The position numbers and the translations under genes are program-made. The notes below the pieces were generated by a model, which worked only from the letters and a program-made list of their open reading frames with translations, searched no databases and was not told the DNA's origin. Positions 24,822 through 36,003 of a stretch of DNA of 58,736 bases are shown here, one piece after another (positions within the stretch are counted from its first letter, which is position 1; every line of letters begins with the position of its first letter). The DNA comes from Myxococcales bacterium (GTDB lineage: Bacteria; Myxococcota_A; Polyangia; Palsa-1104), in assembly GCA_028287105.1 (NCBI GenBank), contig JAQBQH010000337.1:1-58736 (forward strand), in the 5' to 3' direction.

Positions 24822-25553
24822 TCAGGCGAGGCTCCGCGCCACGCCACCGGCCCTTGCCAGTCGCAGCTTCCAGACCAGCGTCAGCGCCTCGAGGAAGATC
24901 TTCTTCGACATCTTCGACTGACCGACGCGGCGGTCGACGAAGACGATCGGCACCTCTTCGACGCGAAAGCCCTGCTTGATGGTGCGAAAGGTCATCTCGA
25001 TCTGAAAGCCGTAGCCCTGCGCGCTGACGCTGTCGAGGTCGAGCGCCTCCAGGAGGTGGCGCCGAAAGCATTTGAAGCCGCCGGTCACGTCGCGGACACC
25101 GATGCCGAGGATGGTGCGCGCATAGAAGGAGCCGCCGCGCGAGATGAACTTGCGCACCGGGCCCCAGTTGACCGTACCGCCACCGTCGACGTAGCGCGAG
25201 CCGAGCACCAGGTCGGCACCCGAGCGTGCTCGCGCGAGGAGCTGAGGTAGGTATTGCGGGTCGTGGGAGAAATCGCAGTCCATCTCGAAGATGAAGGCGT
25301 AGTCGCGCTCGAGCGCCCACTTGAAGCCCGCGACATAGGCCGTACCGAGCCCCTGCTTGCCCGCGCGGTGGAGGACCGACAGCTTGCCGTCCGTCGCGGC
25401 CAGCTCGTCGGCCATCTGCCCCGTACCGTCGGGGGAGTTGTCGTCTACGACGAGGAGATCGGCCTCGGGAAGGTGATCGTGCACCGCGCGGACGAGCGCG
25501 GGGAGATTCTCGCGCTCGTTGTAGGTGGGCACGATGACGAGGACCCGCTCCAT
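24822..25553 (-). CDS. Polyprenol monophosphomannose synthase-like GT2 glycosyltransferase
   Basis: A 243-residue GT-A glycosyltransferase of the DPM1 type: VIVPTYNERENL at the start, DDNSPDGTG near 38, the metal-binding DCDFSHDP near 92, GSRYV near 120 and a C-terminal basic segment VGQSKMS. Such enzymes transfer mannose or glucose from a nucleotide sugar to polyprenyl phosphate, making donors for GT-C enzymes. No C-terminal transmembrane domain is present. It is first in an operon with the aminotransferase and CapA-like genes, and diverges from the PilZ gene. A TAGGCT element 8 nt before the ATG may be its -10. Confidence 0.85.
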   Translation of the reverse strand: MERVLVIVPTYNERENLPALVRAVHDHLPEADLLVVDDNSPDGTGQMADELAATDGKLSVLHRAGKQGLGTAYVAGFKWALERDYAFIFEMDCDFSHDPQYLPQLLARARSGADLVLGSRYVDGGGTVNWGPVRKFISRGGSFYARTILGIGVRDVTGGFKCFRRHLLEALDLDSVSAQGYGFQIEMTFRTIKQGFRVEEVPIVFVDRRVGQSKMSKKIFLEALTLVWKLRLARAGGVARSLA

Positions 25554-25613
25554 TGCGAGACAGCCTACTCGATGTTGCGACGCAGAGTGAATATGTTATC
25601 GTCGCTAGCCGTT

Positions 25614-26231
25614 ATGCAGATTCTGAAGGCGCGGTTCCGGGGTCGGGACGACTTCATGGAGGCCTACCAGGCCGACCGCCCACATGGCGCGTTGTTCGTG
25701 GCCACCACGACGCCGCTCGACACCAGTGAGGACGTCATCGTCGAGCTGGTGTGCGATGGGCTCCCCAACAAGGTCCTGATCCGCGGCACCGTCGTGGCCT
25801 GGCGGCCCGCCCTGCCGCGCCTGCGGGTGCGCGCCGGAGCGACGGTGGAGTTCGCCGCCGACGAGGAAGAGAAGCGCCGCTTCATCCTGGCCGCGCTCGC
25901 CGGCGAGGTGACGCCGCCCAAGCGCAAGCACACGCGCATTCCGGTGGCGGTGCCGGTGCGCTTCCGCCTGCCCGGCTCGGCCGAGCAGATCGTGGGCGAG
26001 CTGACCGAGATCTCCGTCGGTGGCGCGCTCTTGAAGTCGGCGTTGACCAAGCCGCCGATGGGCACCGAGATGGTCGTCGAGCTGTTGCCGCCTGGCGGCG
26101 CCGCGCCGATGTCGATCACCGCGCGCGTCACGTATCACACGCCCAGCGCGACCGGGCTCAAGTTCATCTATCGCGACGGCGGCGGCTCGCGCCGCATTCG
26201 CGAGCTCATCCGGCGCATCCGCTCGGCGTGA
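25614..26231 (+). CDS. PilZ-domain protein, probably two tandem domains
   Basis: A 205-residue cytoplasmic protein. The C-terminal half is a PilZ domain: RKHTR (RxxxR) at about 104-108 and the second motif written EISVGG, with Glu in place of the usual Asp/Asn. It should bind c-di-GMP. The N-terminal half (FMEAYQADRPHGALFVATT...PLDTSEDVIVEL) has the same strand pattern but lacks RxxxR, as in degenerate tandem PilZ proteins of myxobacteria. ATG 25614 is used; ATG 25593 in frame is an alternative. The next gene overlaps by 4 nt, and all three genes to 27342 form one operon. Confidence 0.8.
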   Translation: MQILKARFRGRDDFMEAYQADRPHGALFVATTTPLDTSEDVIVELVCDGLPNKVLIRGTVVAWRPALPRLRVRAGATVEFAADEEEKRRFILAALAGEVTPPKRKHTRIPVAVPVRFRLPGSAEQIVGELTEISVGGALLKSALTKPPMGTEMVVELLPPGGAAPMSITARVTYHTPSATGLKFIYRDGGGSRRIRELIRRIRSA

Positions 26232-26842
26232 CCCGCGCGGCGCTCGCCTGGGCCGCGGCGATGGCGACGCTGTCGGCTTCACCGGCTGTGGTGCGCGCCG
26301 ATTTCGTGCGCGGCGCGATCAAGATCGACGTGCGCGACCAGACCGGCAAGCCGCGCGAGAGCGACGTCGCCGTCACCGGCGGGGCCAACGAGATCAAGGT
26401 GAGCCGCGTGGGCGAGGTCTACCTCGCCAGCGGCCTCCTCGACGGCAGCTACACGGTGACGGTCGCCGGCGCGGCGCCGCAAACCGTCGAGGTCAAAGGG
26501 CGGGTCGAGCGCGGCCTCGTCTTCGTCGTCGGCGGCAACAAGCCGCAGACCTTCGCGCTCGGCGGGCGCGACGTCGCCTGCGACCCGATCGACGGCGCGG
26601 TCATCGAAGCGGTGGCGTTCGCGCGCGGCGGCGGGCTGGGAGCCGGCCGCATCGACGTGCGCAAGCATGACGGCGGCAAGCCCGTGTGCAGCGCCATCGT
26701 CGCGGGCGGCGCGGCGACCTTGCGCCTGGTCCCCGGCGACTACATCATCAGCGCCAAGATGGTCGGCGGCGGCAAGAGCGAGCAGCGGTACGTGGTCCGG
26801 CGCGACGAGACGCCGCATCCGCTCGCGCTGCGTGCGCGATGA
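26228..26842 (+). CDS. Exported protein with carboxypeptidase-regulatory-like beta domain
   Basis: A 204-residue protein with a Sec signal peptide (cleavage after VVRA at about 23). It starts at a GTG that overlaps the PilZ stop by 4 nt. The mature protein is beta-rich: IKIDVRDQTGKPRESDVAVTGG, then LASGLLDGSYTVTVAGAA and VPGDYIISAKMVGGGKS. These look like two repeats of the Ig-like fold found in carboxypeptidase D regulatory or CnaB-type domains. Two cysteines (DVACDP and KPVCSA) may pair. The function is unknown; context links it to c-di-GMP signalling only by operon position. Confidence 0.7.
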   Translation: MTRAALAWAAAMATLSASPAVVRADFVRGAIKIDVRDQTGKPRESDVAVTGGANEIKVSRVGEVYLASGLLDGSYTVTVAGAAPQTVEVKGRVERGLVFVVGGNKPQTFALGGRDVACDPIDGAVIEAVAFARGGGLGAGRIDVRKHDGGKPVCSAIVAGGAATLRLVPGDYIISAKMVGGGKSEQRYVVRRDETPHPLALRAR

Positions 26843-27342
26843 AGGTCCGGCGGCTCAGGCGAAAAGGTGGCCGCCCGTCGGTGCAGCCGCGCCCGACGAG
26901 CCAGCTCATGGACATCACGTTCCGCTGGCTCAAGCTCGACGACAACGCGCGCTCGTATCGCGCGATGCATGCCTTCGCGACTGCGGTGGCGACCGGCGGG
27001 CGCATCGCCGACCATGCGCGCGCCGAGCGGCTGCGCGGATCGATCCTCTACGTGCGCTGCGAGTCGTCGGCCTGGTCGCAGCATCTGCACGTCATGAAGC
27101 AGCAGCTCCTCGACAAGCTGCAGCGCACGCCGGGGGGCGAGGACGTGCAGGAGATCCGCTTCAACGTCGGTCCGCTCGACGAGGTCGTCGGCTGGGAGCC
27201 GCCGGTGCGGGCGGTCGCCGAGCCGCCGGAGGTGCAGCACGAGCTGACCGCCGAGATCGCGCGCGCGCTCGGCGACGTCGAGGATCCCGAGCTGCGCGAC
27301 TGCCTGGCCGGCCTCTACGGCAAGCTCGGCGCCAAGAAGTAG
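26839..27342 (+). CDS. DciA-like / DUF721 protein
   Basis: A 167-residue basic protein matching the DUF721 pattern: an N-terminal basic tail, a helix with FATAVATGGRIADHARAERL, strand GSILYVRCESSAWSQHLHVMKQQLLDKL, then VQEIRFNVG. DUF721 includes DciA, which helps load the replicative helicase DnaB in bacteria lacking DnaC. Start ATG 26839 overlaps the upstream gene by 4 nt. The C-terminal acidic/helical extension (about 60 residues) is longer than minimal DciA. Assignment to replication is by family only. Confidence 0.75.
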   Translation: MKVRRLRRKGGRPSVQPRPTSQLMDITFRWLKLDDNARSYRAMHAFATAVATGGRIADHARAERLRGSILYVRCESSAWSQHLHVMKQQLLDKLQRTPGGEDVQEIRFNVGPLDEVVGWEPPVRAVAEPPEVQHELTAEIARALGDVEDPELRDCLAGLYGKLGAKK

Positions 27343-27365
27343 CGACGACGCTGCCGTAGCGGCGG

Positions 27366-28189
27366 CTACGACGGCGTGAGCGCCTGCTTGAGCGCGCGGA
27401 CCTTCTCGAAGGCGACCTTGCGGCGCGCGGCGGCGTCGGGCGCCTCGGCGATGGCCTGCACGATGGCGGTGCCGACGACGACGGCGTCGCAGTGCTCGGA
27501 CAGCGCCCGCGCGCTCTCGGGATCGCGCACACCGAAGCCCACCGCCAGCGGCAGCGCGCCCAGCGACGGGCGCAGCGCGGCGGCGCGACGGCCGACGTCG
27601 GCGATGTCGAGGTGGCCGGCGCCGGTGACGCCGGTGACCGCGACGTAGTAGGCGAACCCGGTGCCGTGCTCGGCGATCATCCGCGCGCGCTCCGGCGTGG
27701 TCATCGGCGAGAGCAGCGGCACGCGCGACAGGTTGGCGCGCGCCAGGAGATCGTCGATCTCGCCCGACTCCTCCGGCGGCAGATCGACGACCAGCATCCC
27801 GTCGACGCCGGCATCGCGCGCTTCCTCGACCACCCGCCGTAGGCCGCGCTGAAAGAGCGGGTTGTAGTAGCCGAAGAGCACCACCGGCACCTGCGACTGC
27901 GCGCGAAACGCCTGCACCGCCGCGAAGGTCTTGCCGAGCGTGCCGTGGCCGGCGCCGCCCGTCGAGAGCGCGCGCTCCATGGCGTGCTGAATGACGACGC
28001 CGTCGGCCGATGGATCGCTCCACGGCACGCCCAGCTCGATGAAGTCGGCGCCGGCGCGCGCGATCTCCTCGAGCAGCCCGGGCGTCTCGGCGAGCGTCGG
28101 ATCGCCGGCGGTGATGTAGATGATGAGGCCCTTCTCCTTCTTCAGGCGCAGCTCCGAGAAGCGGCGGACGATGCGATTGGCCTGGAAGG

Positions 28190-28193
<4 letters not shown>
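27366..28193 (-). CDS. trpA: Tryptophan synthase alpha subunit
   Basis: A 275-residue TIM-barrel subunit that cleaves indole-3-glycerol phosphate to indole, which is channelled to TrpB. Catalytic Glu53 and Asp64 are in [12 protein letters not shown], with the 11-residue spacing of Salmonella Glu49/Asp60. The phosphate loop is GFGVRDPE. The GTG start overlaps the trpB stop by 4 nt (GTGA). It is the last gene of the trpEGDCFBA operon and ends 23 nt from the convergent DciA-like gene. Confidence 0.96.
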
Positions 28194-29379
<1,186 letters not shown>

Positions 29380-29383
<4 letters not shown>

Positions 29384-30000
29384 GGTTGCTCCGCTCGCTT
29401 GGCCGCGCTGACGAACGCCGCCACCTTGATCCAATCTTTGACGCCCGGCTCGCGCTCCACGCCGCCCGCCACGTCGACGCCATAGGGGCGCACCTGGCGA
29501 ATCGCCTCCGTCACGTTCTCGGGCGTCAGCCCGCCGGCCAGGATCACGCGGCGCGAGCGGGCGGCCTCGGCGGCGAGCGTGACGTCGGCGCGCTGGCCCG
29601 AGCCGCCGTAGCCGGCCGTGTCGGCGTCGACGAGGACCAGATCGCACGGATAGGCGACGAGCTGGGCCAGCGACGCGGGGTCGCGCAGGCGCAGCGCCTT
29701 GACGTAGCGGCCGGCGAAGCGCTGGCAGAACTCGGGGCTCTCGTCGCCGTGAAGCTGCACCAGATCGATGGCGCCCGAGGCGAAGGCGCGGTCGATCTCG
29801 TCGGCGGCGGGATTGACGAAGACGCCGAACGTGCGCAGGTTCGGAGGCAGCCGCTTGGCGATGGTGGCCGCGGTGCCCACCGCGACGTGGCGCTTGGACT
29901 CGGGCCAGAAATTGAACCCGATGGCATCGGCGCCGGCGTCGACGCAGGCGAGCGCGTCGTCGAGCGTGGTGACGCCGCAGATCTTGACGAACGTCTTCAC
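29380..30000 (-). CDS. trpF: Phosphoribosylanthranilate isomerase
   Basis: A 206-residue TIM barrel performing the Amadori rearrangement of phosphoribosylanthranilate. Catalytic Cys8 is in VKICGVT, and the general acid Asp near 126 lies in [17 protein letters not shown] and the phosphate-binding [11 protein letters not shown] and GVDVAGGVE loops are present. It is a stand-alone TrpF rather than a TrpC-TrpF fusion. GTG 30000 overlaps the trpC stop by 4 nt. Confidence 0.95.
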
Positions 30001-30782
30001 GCGATGAGCGCCTGCAGCGCCGCGGCCGGATCGGACGCGCGCATGAGCGATTCACCGACGAGGATGGCGTCGACCTGGTGCTCGCGCATGAGCGCGATGT
30101 GGGCGCGGGTCTGGATGCCGCTCTCGGCGACGAGGATGGCCTCGGGCGCCAGGCTGCGCGCGCGCGCCGAGAGCGTCAGATCGACGGCCAGCGTGTCGAG
30201 ATCGCGGTGGTTGACCCCGATGATCTCGGCGCCCGCCGCCAGCGCGGCCTCGATCTCGGCATCGCTGTGCGCCTCGACCAGCGCGGCCAGGCCGCATTCG
30301 CGCGCGTTGCGCAGGAGCGCCGACAGCGTGCGCGCGTCGAGGATCCGCACGATCAGCAGCACCGCGTCGGCGCCAGCGAGACGCGCGTCGATGAGGTCGC
30401 GCTCGTCGAGCAGGAAGTCCTTGCGCAAGAGCGGCAGCCGGGCGGCGCCGCGCACGCGCTTCAGGTCGTCCATCGAGCCGCCGAAGAACTTGGCGTCGGT
30501 GAGGATCGACATCGCCGCCGCGCCGGCCTTCTCGTAGGCGCGCCCAACCGTGGCCACGTCGGCGTCGAGGCGGATGTCGCCCGCCGACGGAGAGCGCCGC
30601 TTGAACTCGGCGATGACGCGCAGCGCGCCGGGCTTTTGCGGCACGTTTGGCTGGCGCAGCGACGCCGCGAACGGCCGTGCCGGCGCGAGCCCCTCGATGC
30701 GCGCCCACAGCTCATCCATGGCGACGGGAAAACGACGTTTCTGCTCGCGTCGCTTCTCGGCGACGATCTGGTCGAGGATCAT
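29997..30782 (-). CDS. trpC: Indole-3-glycerol phosphate synthase
   Basis: A 261-residue TIM barrel of normal length. Substrate and catalytic residues appear in [12 protein letters not shown] (about 57-68), [10 protein letters not shown] (catalytic Lys), [19 protein letters not shown] and [10 protein letters not shown] good Shine-Dalgarno GGAGG lies 7 nt before the ATG, within the 22-nt gap after trpD. This is one of only two trp junctions with a gap rather than an overlap. Confidence 0.96.
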   Translation of the reverse strand: MILDQIVAEKRREQKRRFPVAMDELWARIEGLAPARPFAASLRQPNVPQKPGALRVIAEFKRRSPSAGDIRLDADVATVGRAYEKAGAAAMSILTDAKFFGGSMDDLKRVRGAARLPLLRKDFLLDERDLIDARLAGADAVLLIVRILDARTLSALLRNARECGLAALVEAHSDAEIEAALAAGAEIIGVNHRDLDTLAVDLTLSARARSLAPEAILVAESGIQTRAHIALMREHQVDAILVGESLMRASDPAAALQALIA

Positions 30783-30804
30783 TCAGACACCTCCGCTATC
30801 GTGT

Positions 30805-32384
<1,580 letters not shown>

Positions 32385-32386
32385 GT

Positions 32387-32411
32387 CGGTCTCTATATCC
32401 GGTCTCTATAT
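32387..32411 (-). repeat. 12-bp direct duplication in the trpE-trpG junction
   Basis: On the minus strand ATATAGAGACCG occurs twice, separated by one G. The first copy contains the trpE stop codon TAG. Removing one copy would shrink the gap to about 8 nt. Confidence 0.8.
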
Positions 32412-33947
32412 ATTGTCGCGCGTCGGGCGCGCCATGGCCAGTGCGCGAACGACCGCGCGCGCCTTGGCCAGCGTCTCTTCGTATTCGGCGTCGGGATCGC
32501 TGTCGGCGACGATGCCGGCGCCGGCCTGCAGATAGACGGTGTCGCCCTTGGTGACCAGCGTGCGGATGGCGATCGACATGTCGAGGTTGCCGGTGAAGCT
32601 GACATAGCCGACCGCGCCGCCGTAGACGCCGCGCCGCGCCGGCTCGAGCTCCTCGATGATCTGCATGGCGCGAATCTTGGGAGCGCCCGTGAGCGTGCCG
32701 GCGGGAAAGCAGGCGCGCAGCACATCGAGCGCGCCGCGCCCGTCGGCGACCTCACCCGACACCGACGAGGTCAGGTGCATGACGTGCGAGTAGCGCTCGA
32801 CGATCATGTTCTCGTCGACGCGCACCGAGCCGATGCGCGACACGCGTCCGACGTCGTTGCGCCCGAGATCGATGAGCATCACATGCTCGGCGCGCTCCTT
32901 CGGATCGGCGCGCAGCTCCGCCTCGAGGCGCTGGTCTTCGTCGGGCGTCTTGCCGCGCGGGCGGGTGCCGGCGATGGGCCGCACCGTCACGGTCTTGGCC
33001 GCGCCGGGCTCGCCGTCGACGCGCACGAGCACCTCGGGCGAGGCGCCGGTCACCTGGATCTCGCCGTAGTCGAGCTGAAACATGTAGGGCGAGGGATTGA
33101 CGACGCGCAGCGCGCGATAGACGTCGAAGGGATCGGCGGCCGCGCGCGGCGCTTCGAAGCGCTGCGACACGACGACTTGAAAGACGTCGCCGGCGAGGAT
33201 GAATTCCTTGGCTTGCACGACGGCGGCCTTGTAGGCCTCGCGCGTGGTGTTCGACTTCAAGGGCGCGTCGTCGACGCGGGCGGCGAGCGGATCGAGCGGG
33301 CGCAGCCGCGGCGATGGTCCCTCGAGCGTCGTGACCACGGCGTCGACCCGCGCGCAGGCGGCCGACCAGGCGCGCTCGGCGTCGGCCGGCGAGTCGACGA
33401 CGGCGTTGGCGACCACCTTCACCGTCTGGCGCAGGTTGTCGAAGATGACCAGCGTGTCGGTGATGACGAAGCAGGCCTCGGGGATGCCGAGCTCATCGGG
33501 CGCGCGGCTGGCGATGCGCTCGAAGGCGCGCACCACGTCGTAGCCGAGCCAGCCGACCGCGCCGCCGAAGAAGCGCGGCAACGACGGTGACGGCACCGGC
33601 CGAAAGGAGCCGATGAGCGACGCCAGCACGCGCGTCGGATCGGCGTCGGGAAGCGGCCCTTCGTAGCGCGACGGTGCGCCGCCGCCCTCGACGTCGTAGC
33701 GCACGACCTCGTAGCGGCCGCCGCGCGCCGTCAGGACCGCGCGCGCGCCGACGCCGATGAAGCTGTAGGCGGCCCACTTCTCGCCGCCGACGACCGACTC
33801 GAGCAAGAACGAGTACGGCCGCCGCCCCAGCTTGGCGTAGGCGGAGACCGGCGTATCACCGTCGAGCACAATCTCGCGCCACACCGGTACCAGGTTTCCG
33901 TTAGACGCGGCGGCGCGGAATTCGGCGAGCGACGGCGAATGCGACAT
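32406..33947 (-). CDS. trpE: Anthranilate synthase component I
   Basis: A 513-residue chorismate-utilising enzyme. The tryptophan feedback-site motif LLES lies at 48-51, so allosteric inhibition by tryptophan is expected. The catalytic C-terminal domain has PIAGTRPRGKTPDED, the stretch LIDLGRNDVGRV, then AGTLTGAPKIRAMQ and the Mg-binding YGGAVGY. It heads the trp operon. A -10-like TAGCGT lies 7 nt upstream of the ATG with no room for a leader, so classical leader-peptide attenuation appears impossible from this promoter. Confidence 0.96.
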   Translation of the reverse strand: MSHSPSLAEFRAAASNGNLVPVWREIVLDGDTPVSAYAKLGRRPYSFLLESVVGGEKWAAYSFIGVGARAVLTARGGRYEVVRYDVEGGGAPSRYEGPLPDADPTRVLASLIGSFRPVPSPSLPRFFGGAVGWLGYDVVRAFERIASRAPDELGIPEACFVITDTLVIFDNLRQTVKVVANAVVDSPADAERAWSAACARVDAVVTTLEGPSPRLRPLDPLAARVDDAPLKSNTTREAYKAAVVQAKEFILAGDVFQVVVSQRFEAPRAAADPFDVYRALRVVNPSPYMFQLDYGEIQVTGASPEVLVRVDGEPGAAKTVTVRPIAGTRPRGKTPDEDQRLEAELRADPKERAEHVMLIDLGRNDVGRVSRIGSVRVDENMIVERYSHVMHLTSSVSGEVADGRGALDVLRACFPAGTLTGAPKIRAMQIIEELEPARRGVYGGAVGYVSFTGNLDMSIAIRTLVTKGDTVYLQAGAGIVADSDPDAEYEETLAKARAVVRALAMARPTRDNI

Positions 33948-33954
33948 CGCGCCG

Positions 33955-33960
33955 ACGCTA
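33955..33960 (-). promoter_or_regulatory. Candidate -10 element of the trp operon
   Basis: TAGCGT on the minus strand ends 7 nt before the trpE ATG at 33947. No good -35 is visible at the standard spacing. Confidence 0.35.
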
Positions 33961-34001
33961 GCACATTGACGGCGACGGTGGCGTGCCTAGCACGTAGGCT
34001 G

Positions 34002-34238
34002 GTGCACACCGACGACGACGGGCCTCCGGTAGAGGGCTACGAAGGCCTACCGGCGCGCGATGCGATGCGGCTGTTGCGCGATCTTTCGCGCGTCACCCTC
34101 GAGCGGCTGTACTCGTGGGAAGATCTGCACCTGCGTCGCACGGTCGTCTTGCGCGCCATCAAGCGGGCCATCGATCGACACGACGTTCAACCGCCGCCAC
34201 CGCCGGCGAAGAAGCCGCGTCAGAAGGTCGGAACGTAG
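34002..34238 (+). CDS. Small hypothetical protein, 78 aa
   Basis: A short gene divergent from trpE. A charged N-terminus is followed by a predicted amphipathic helix region (DAMRLLRDLSRVTLERLYSWEDLHLRRTVVLRAIKRAI) and a Pro/Lys-rich tail. I recognise no family. Support: TTGACG (33966-33971), 16-nt spacer and TAGCAC (33988-33993) lie 8 nt before the GTG, and codon third positions are GC-rich. Its 3' end overlaps the convergent lipoprotein gene by 19 nt. It could still be a chance frame. Confidence 0.45.
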   Translation: MHTDDDGPPVEGYEGLPARDAMRLLRDLSRVTLERLYSWEDLHLRRTVVLRAIKRAIDRHDVQPPPPPAKKPRQKVGT

Positions 34239-34651
34239 GCTTCGACGATCTGCCAGCGTCCGTCGCGGCGCTCCCAGTCGTCGCAGAAGGGCCCGTCGTC
34301 GATCAGATCCTTGCCGTCGAGCTTGAGGACGGCGCGCTGCACGCCGCACAGGGTGATGCGCGCGCCGCGCATCTCGGTGGTCAAACGCAGGCCGGTGACC
34401 GAGAGCATCTGGCCCGGCGTGGCCTCGATTCCCGAGATCCACTCGTCGCGCGTGCGTGACTTTCCGTCGGGCGCGTGCCAGCGAAAATCGGCGGCGAGGA
34501 CGTTGCGCAGCTTGCCGGCGTCGCGACCGCGGATGCCGTCGTAGAGCTCCAGGTTGGCGCGCAGGACTGCGCGCTTGGCGGACCAGCCGCCGCAGCCCCC
34601 GGCGACGCCGGCAGCGACGAGGATGACGATGGCGAGCGTGACGGCGCGCAT
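34220..34651 (-). CDS. NTF2/SnoaL-like lipoprotein
   Basis: A 143-residue protein with hydrophobic signal AVTLAIVILVAAGV and lipobox AGGC (Cys at about 20). The mature part is an NTF2-like alpha+beta cone of the DUF4440/SnoaL type: ANLELYDGIRGRDAGKLRNVLAADFRWHAPDG, followed by DEWISGI, then a strand-rich end with DDWERRDGRWQIVEAYV. This fold carries enzymes and ligand binders, and the role here is unknown. ATG 34651 is used; a GTG codon precedes it directly. Confidence 0.75.
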   Translation of the reverse strand: MRAVTLAIVILVAAGVAGGCGGWSAKRAVLRANLELYDGIRGRDAGKLRNVLAADFRWHAPDGKSRTRDEWISGIEATPGQMLSVTGLRLTTEMRGARITLCGVQRAVLKLDGKDLIDDGPFCDDWERRDGRWQIVEAYVPTF

Positions 34652-34730
34652 CACGGAGTGACAGCCCTCGGCCGCTGTTCCACTTCCTCTTTTACGCTGC
34701 GCCGGCGGAGACCCATCTCGCCCTCCCGTG

Positions 34731-34739
34731 TGCTACAAC
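34731..34739 (+). promoter_or_regulatory. Extended -10 element of glyA
   Basis: TGCTACAAC fits an extended -10 (TGn plus TACAAC). The hexamer 34734-34739 ends 6 nt before ATG 34746, predicting transcription start at the A of the start codon. Confidence 0.55.
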
Positions 34740-34745
34740 CCGAGC

Positions 34746-35993
34746 ATGCACAAAGCCCTCACCGAAGTCGATCCCGAGATCGCGCGCCTCATCGAAGCGG
34801 AAGAGAAGCGCCAGCGCGAAAAGATCCGCCTCATCCCGTCGGAGAATTACACGTCGGCGGCGGTGCTCGAGGCGAGCGGCACGGTGTTGCAGAACAAGTA
34901 TTCCGAAGGCTATCCGGGCAAGCGCTACTACGAAGGGCAGCAGAACATCGACCCGATCGAGGCGCTCGCGATCGCGCGCGCCAAGGCGCTGTTCGCGGTC
35001 GATCACGCCAACGTGCAGCCCTACTCCGGATCGCCGGCGAACCTGGCCGTCTATCTCGCGTTTTGTCAGCCGGGCGACACCATCATGGGTATGGGGCTGC
35101 CGGCGGGCGGGCACCTCACGCACGGCTGGAGCGTCAGCATCACCGGCAAGTACTTCCGCTCGGTGGCGTATGGCGTGCGCAAGGAGACCGGCCGGGTCGA
35201 TCTCGACGAGGTTCGCGAGCTGGCCAAGAAGGAGAAGCCGAAGCTCCTGTGGTGCGGCGGCACGGCGATTCCGCGGACGATCGACTTCGCCGCGTTCGCC
35301 GACATCGCCAAGGAAGTGGGCGCCATCCTCGTCGCCGACATCGCGCACATCGCCGGGCTCATCGCCGGTGGAGCGCATCCGTCGGCGTCGGCGCACGCCG
35401 ACATCATCTCGACCACGACGCACAAGACGCTGCGCGGGCCGCGCGGCGGCATGCTGATGTGCAAGGGGCAGCACGCGGGCGCCATCGACAAGGCGGTGTT
35501 CCCGGGGCTGCAGGGCGGGCCGCACAACCAGACGACGGCCGGCATCGCGGTGGCGCTGAAGGAGGCGTCGACCGACGCGTTCAAGAAGTACGCGCACGCC
35601 ATCGTCGAGAACGCGCAGGCGCTCGCGACCGAGCTGAGCGCGCGCGGGTACGATCTGGTGTCGGGCGGCACCGACAACCACCTCATCCTCGTCGACCTGA
35701 CGAACAAGGAAGTGCCGGGAAAGAAAGCGGCGCAGGCGCTCGACAAGGCGGGGTTGGTGCTGAATTACAACAGCGTGCCGTTCGATCCGCGCAAGCCGTT
35801 CGATCCGTCGGGCATCCGGCTCGGAACGCCGGCGGTGACGTCGCGCGGCATGGGGCCGGCCGAGATGCGGCAGATCGGCGCGTGGCTCGACCGCGGCGTG
35901 CAGGCGGCGCGCACCGCCGACGATGCGGCGCTGGAGAAGATTGCAGGCGAGGTCCGCGAGCTCACGGGAAGATTCCCGGCTCCCGGATTGTAA
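34746..35993 (+). CDS. glyA: Serine hydroxymethyltransferase
   Basis: A 415-residue PLP enzyme interconverting serine and glycine while making 5,10-methylene-tetrahydrofolate. PLP-binding Lys227 lies in STTTHKTLRGPRGG. RLIPSENYTS and YSEGYPGKRYYEG form the folate/substrate region, and DIAHIAGLIAGG the cofactor base contacts. ATG 34746 gives the family N-terminus and fits the extended -10; an in-frame TGC-containing extension upstream lacks support. A TPR-protein gene begins 10 nt after its stop with its own -10 overlapping the TAA. Confidence 0.96.
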   Translation: MHKALTEVDPEIARLIEAEEKRQREKIRLIPSENYTSAAVLEASGTVLQNKYSEGYPGKRYYEGQQNIDPIEALAIARAKALFAVDHANVQPYSGSPANLAVYLAFCQPGDTIMGMGLPAGGHLTHGWSVSITGKYFRSVAYGVRKETGRVDLDEVRELAKKEKPKLLWCGGTAIPRTIDFAAFADIAKEVGAILVADIAHIAGLIAGGAHPSASAHADIISTTTHKTLRGPRGGMLMCKGQHAGAIDKAVFPGLQGGPHNQTTAGIAVALKEASTDAFKKYAHAIVENAQALATELSARGYDLVSGGTDNHLILVDLTNKEVPGKKAAQALDKAGLVLNYNSVPFDPRKPFDPSGIRLGTPAVTSRGMGPAEMRQIGAWLDRGVQAARTADDAALEKIAGEVRELTGRFPAPGL

Positions 35994-35996
35994 TCT
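35991..35996 (+). promoter_or_regulatory. Candidate -10 element of the TPR membrane protein gene
   Basis: TAATCT, sharing its TAA with the glyA stop codon, ends 7 nt before ATG 36004. It could provide a separate leaderless transcript. Confidence 0.35.
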
Positions 35997-36003
35997 TGTA
36001 TTG

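Noticed and set aside
30779-30804. Possible frameshift at the trpD 3' end, since another frame runs on to overlap trpC by ATGA
   Set aside because: The trpD frame keeps the family's last helix (LLERL) and stops normally. A good GGAGG lies 7 nt before trpC, so no shift is needed.
33948-34001. trp leader peptide or attenuator upstream of trpE
   Set aside because: The interval is too short, has no Trp codons in a start-to-stop frame, and no terminator/antiterminator pair.
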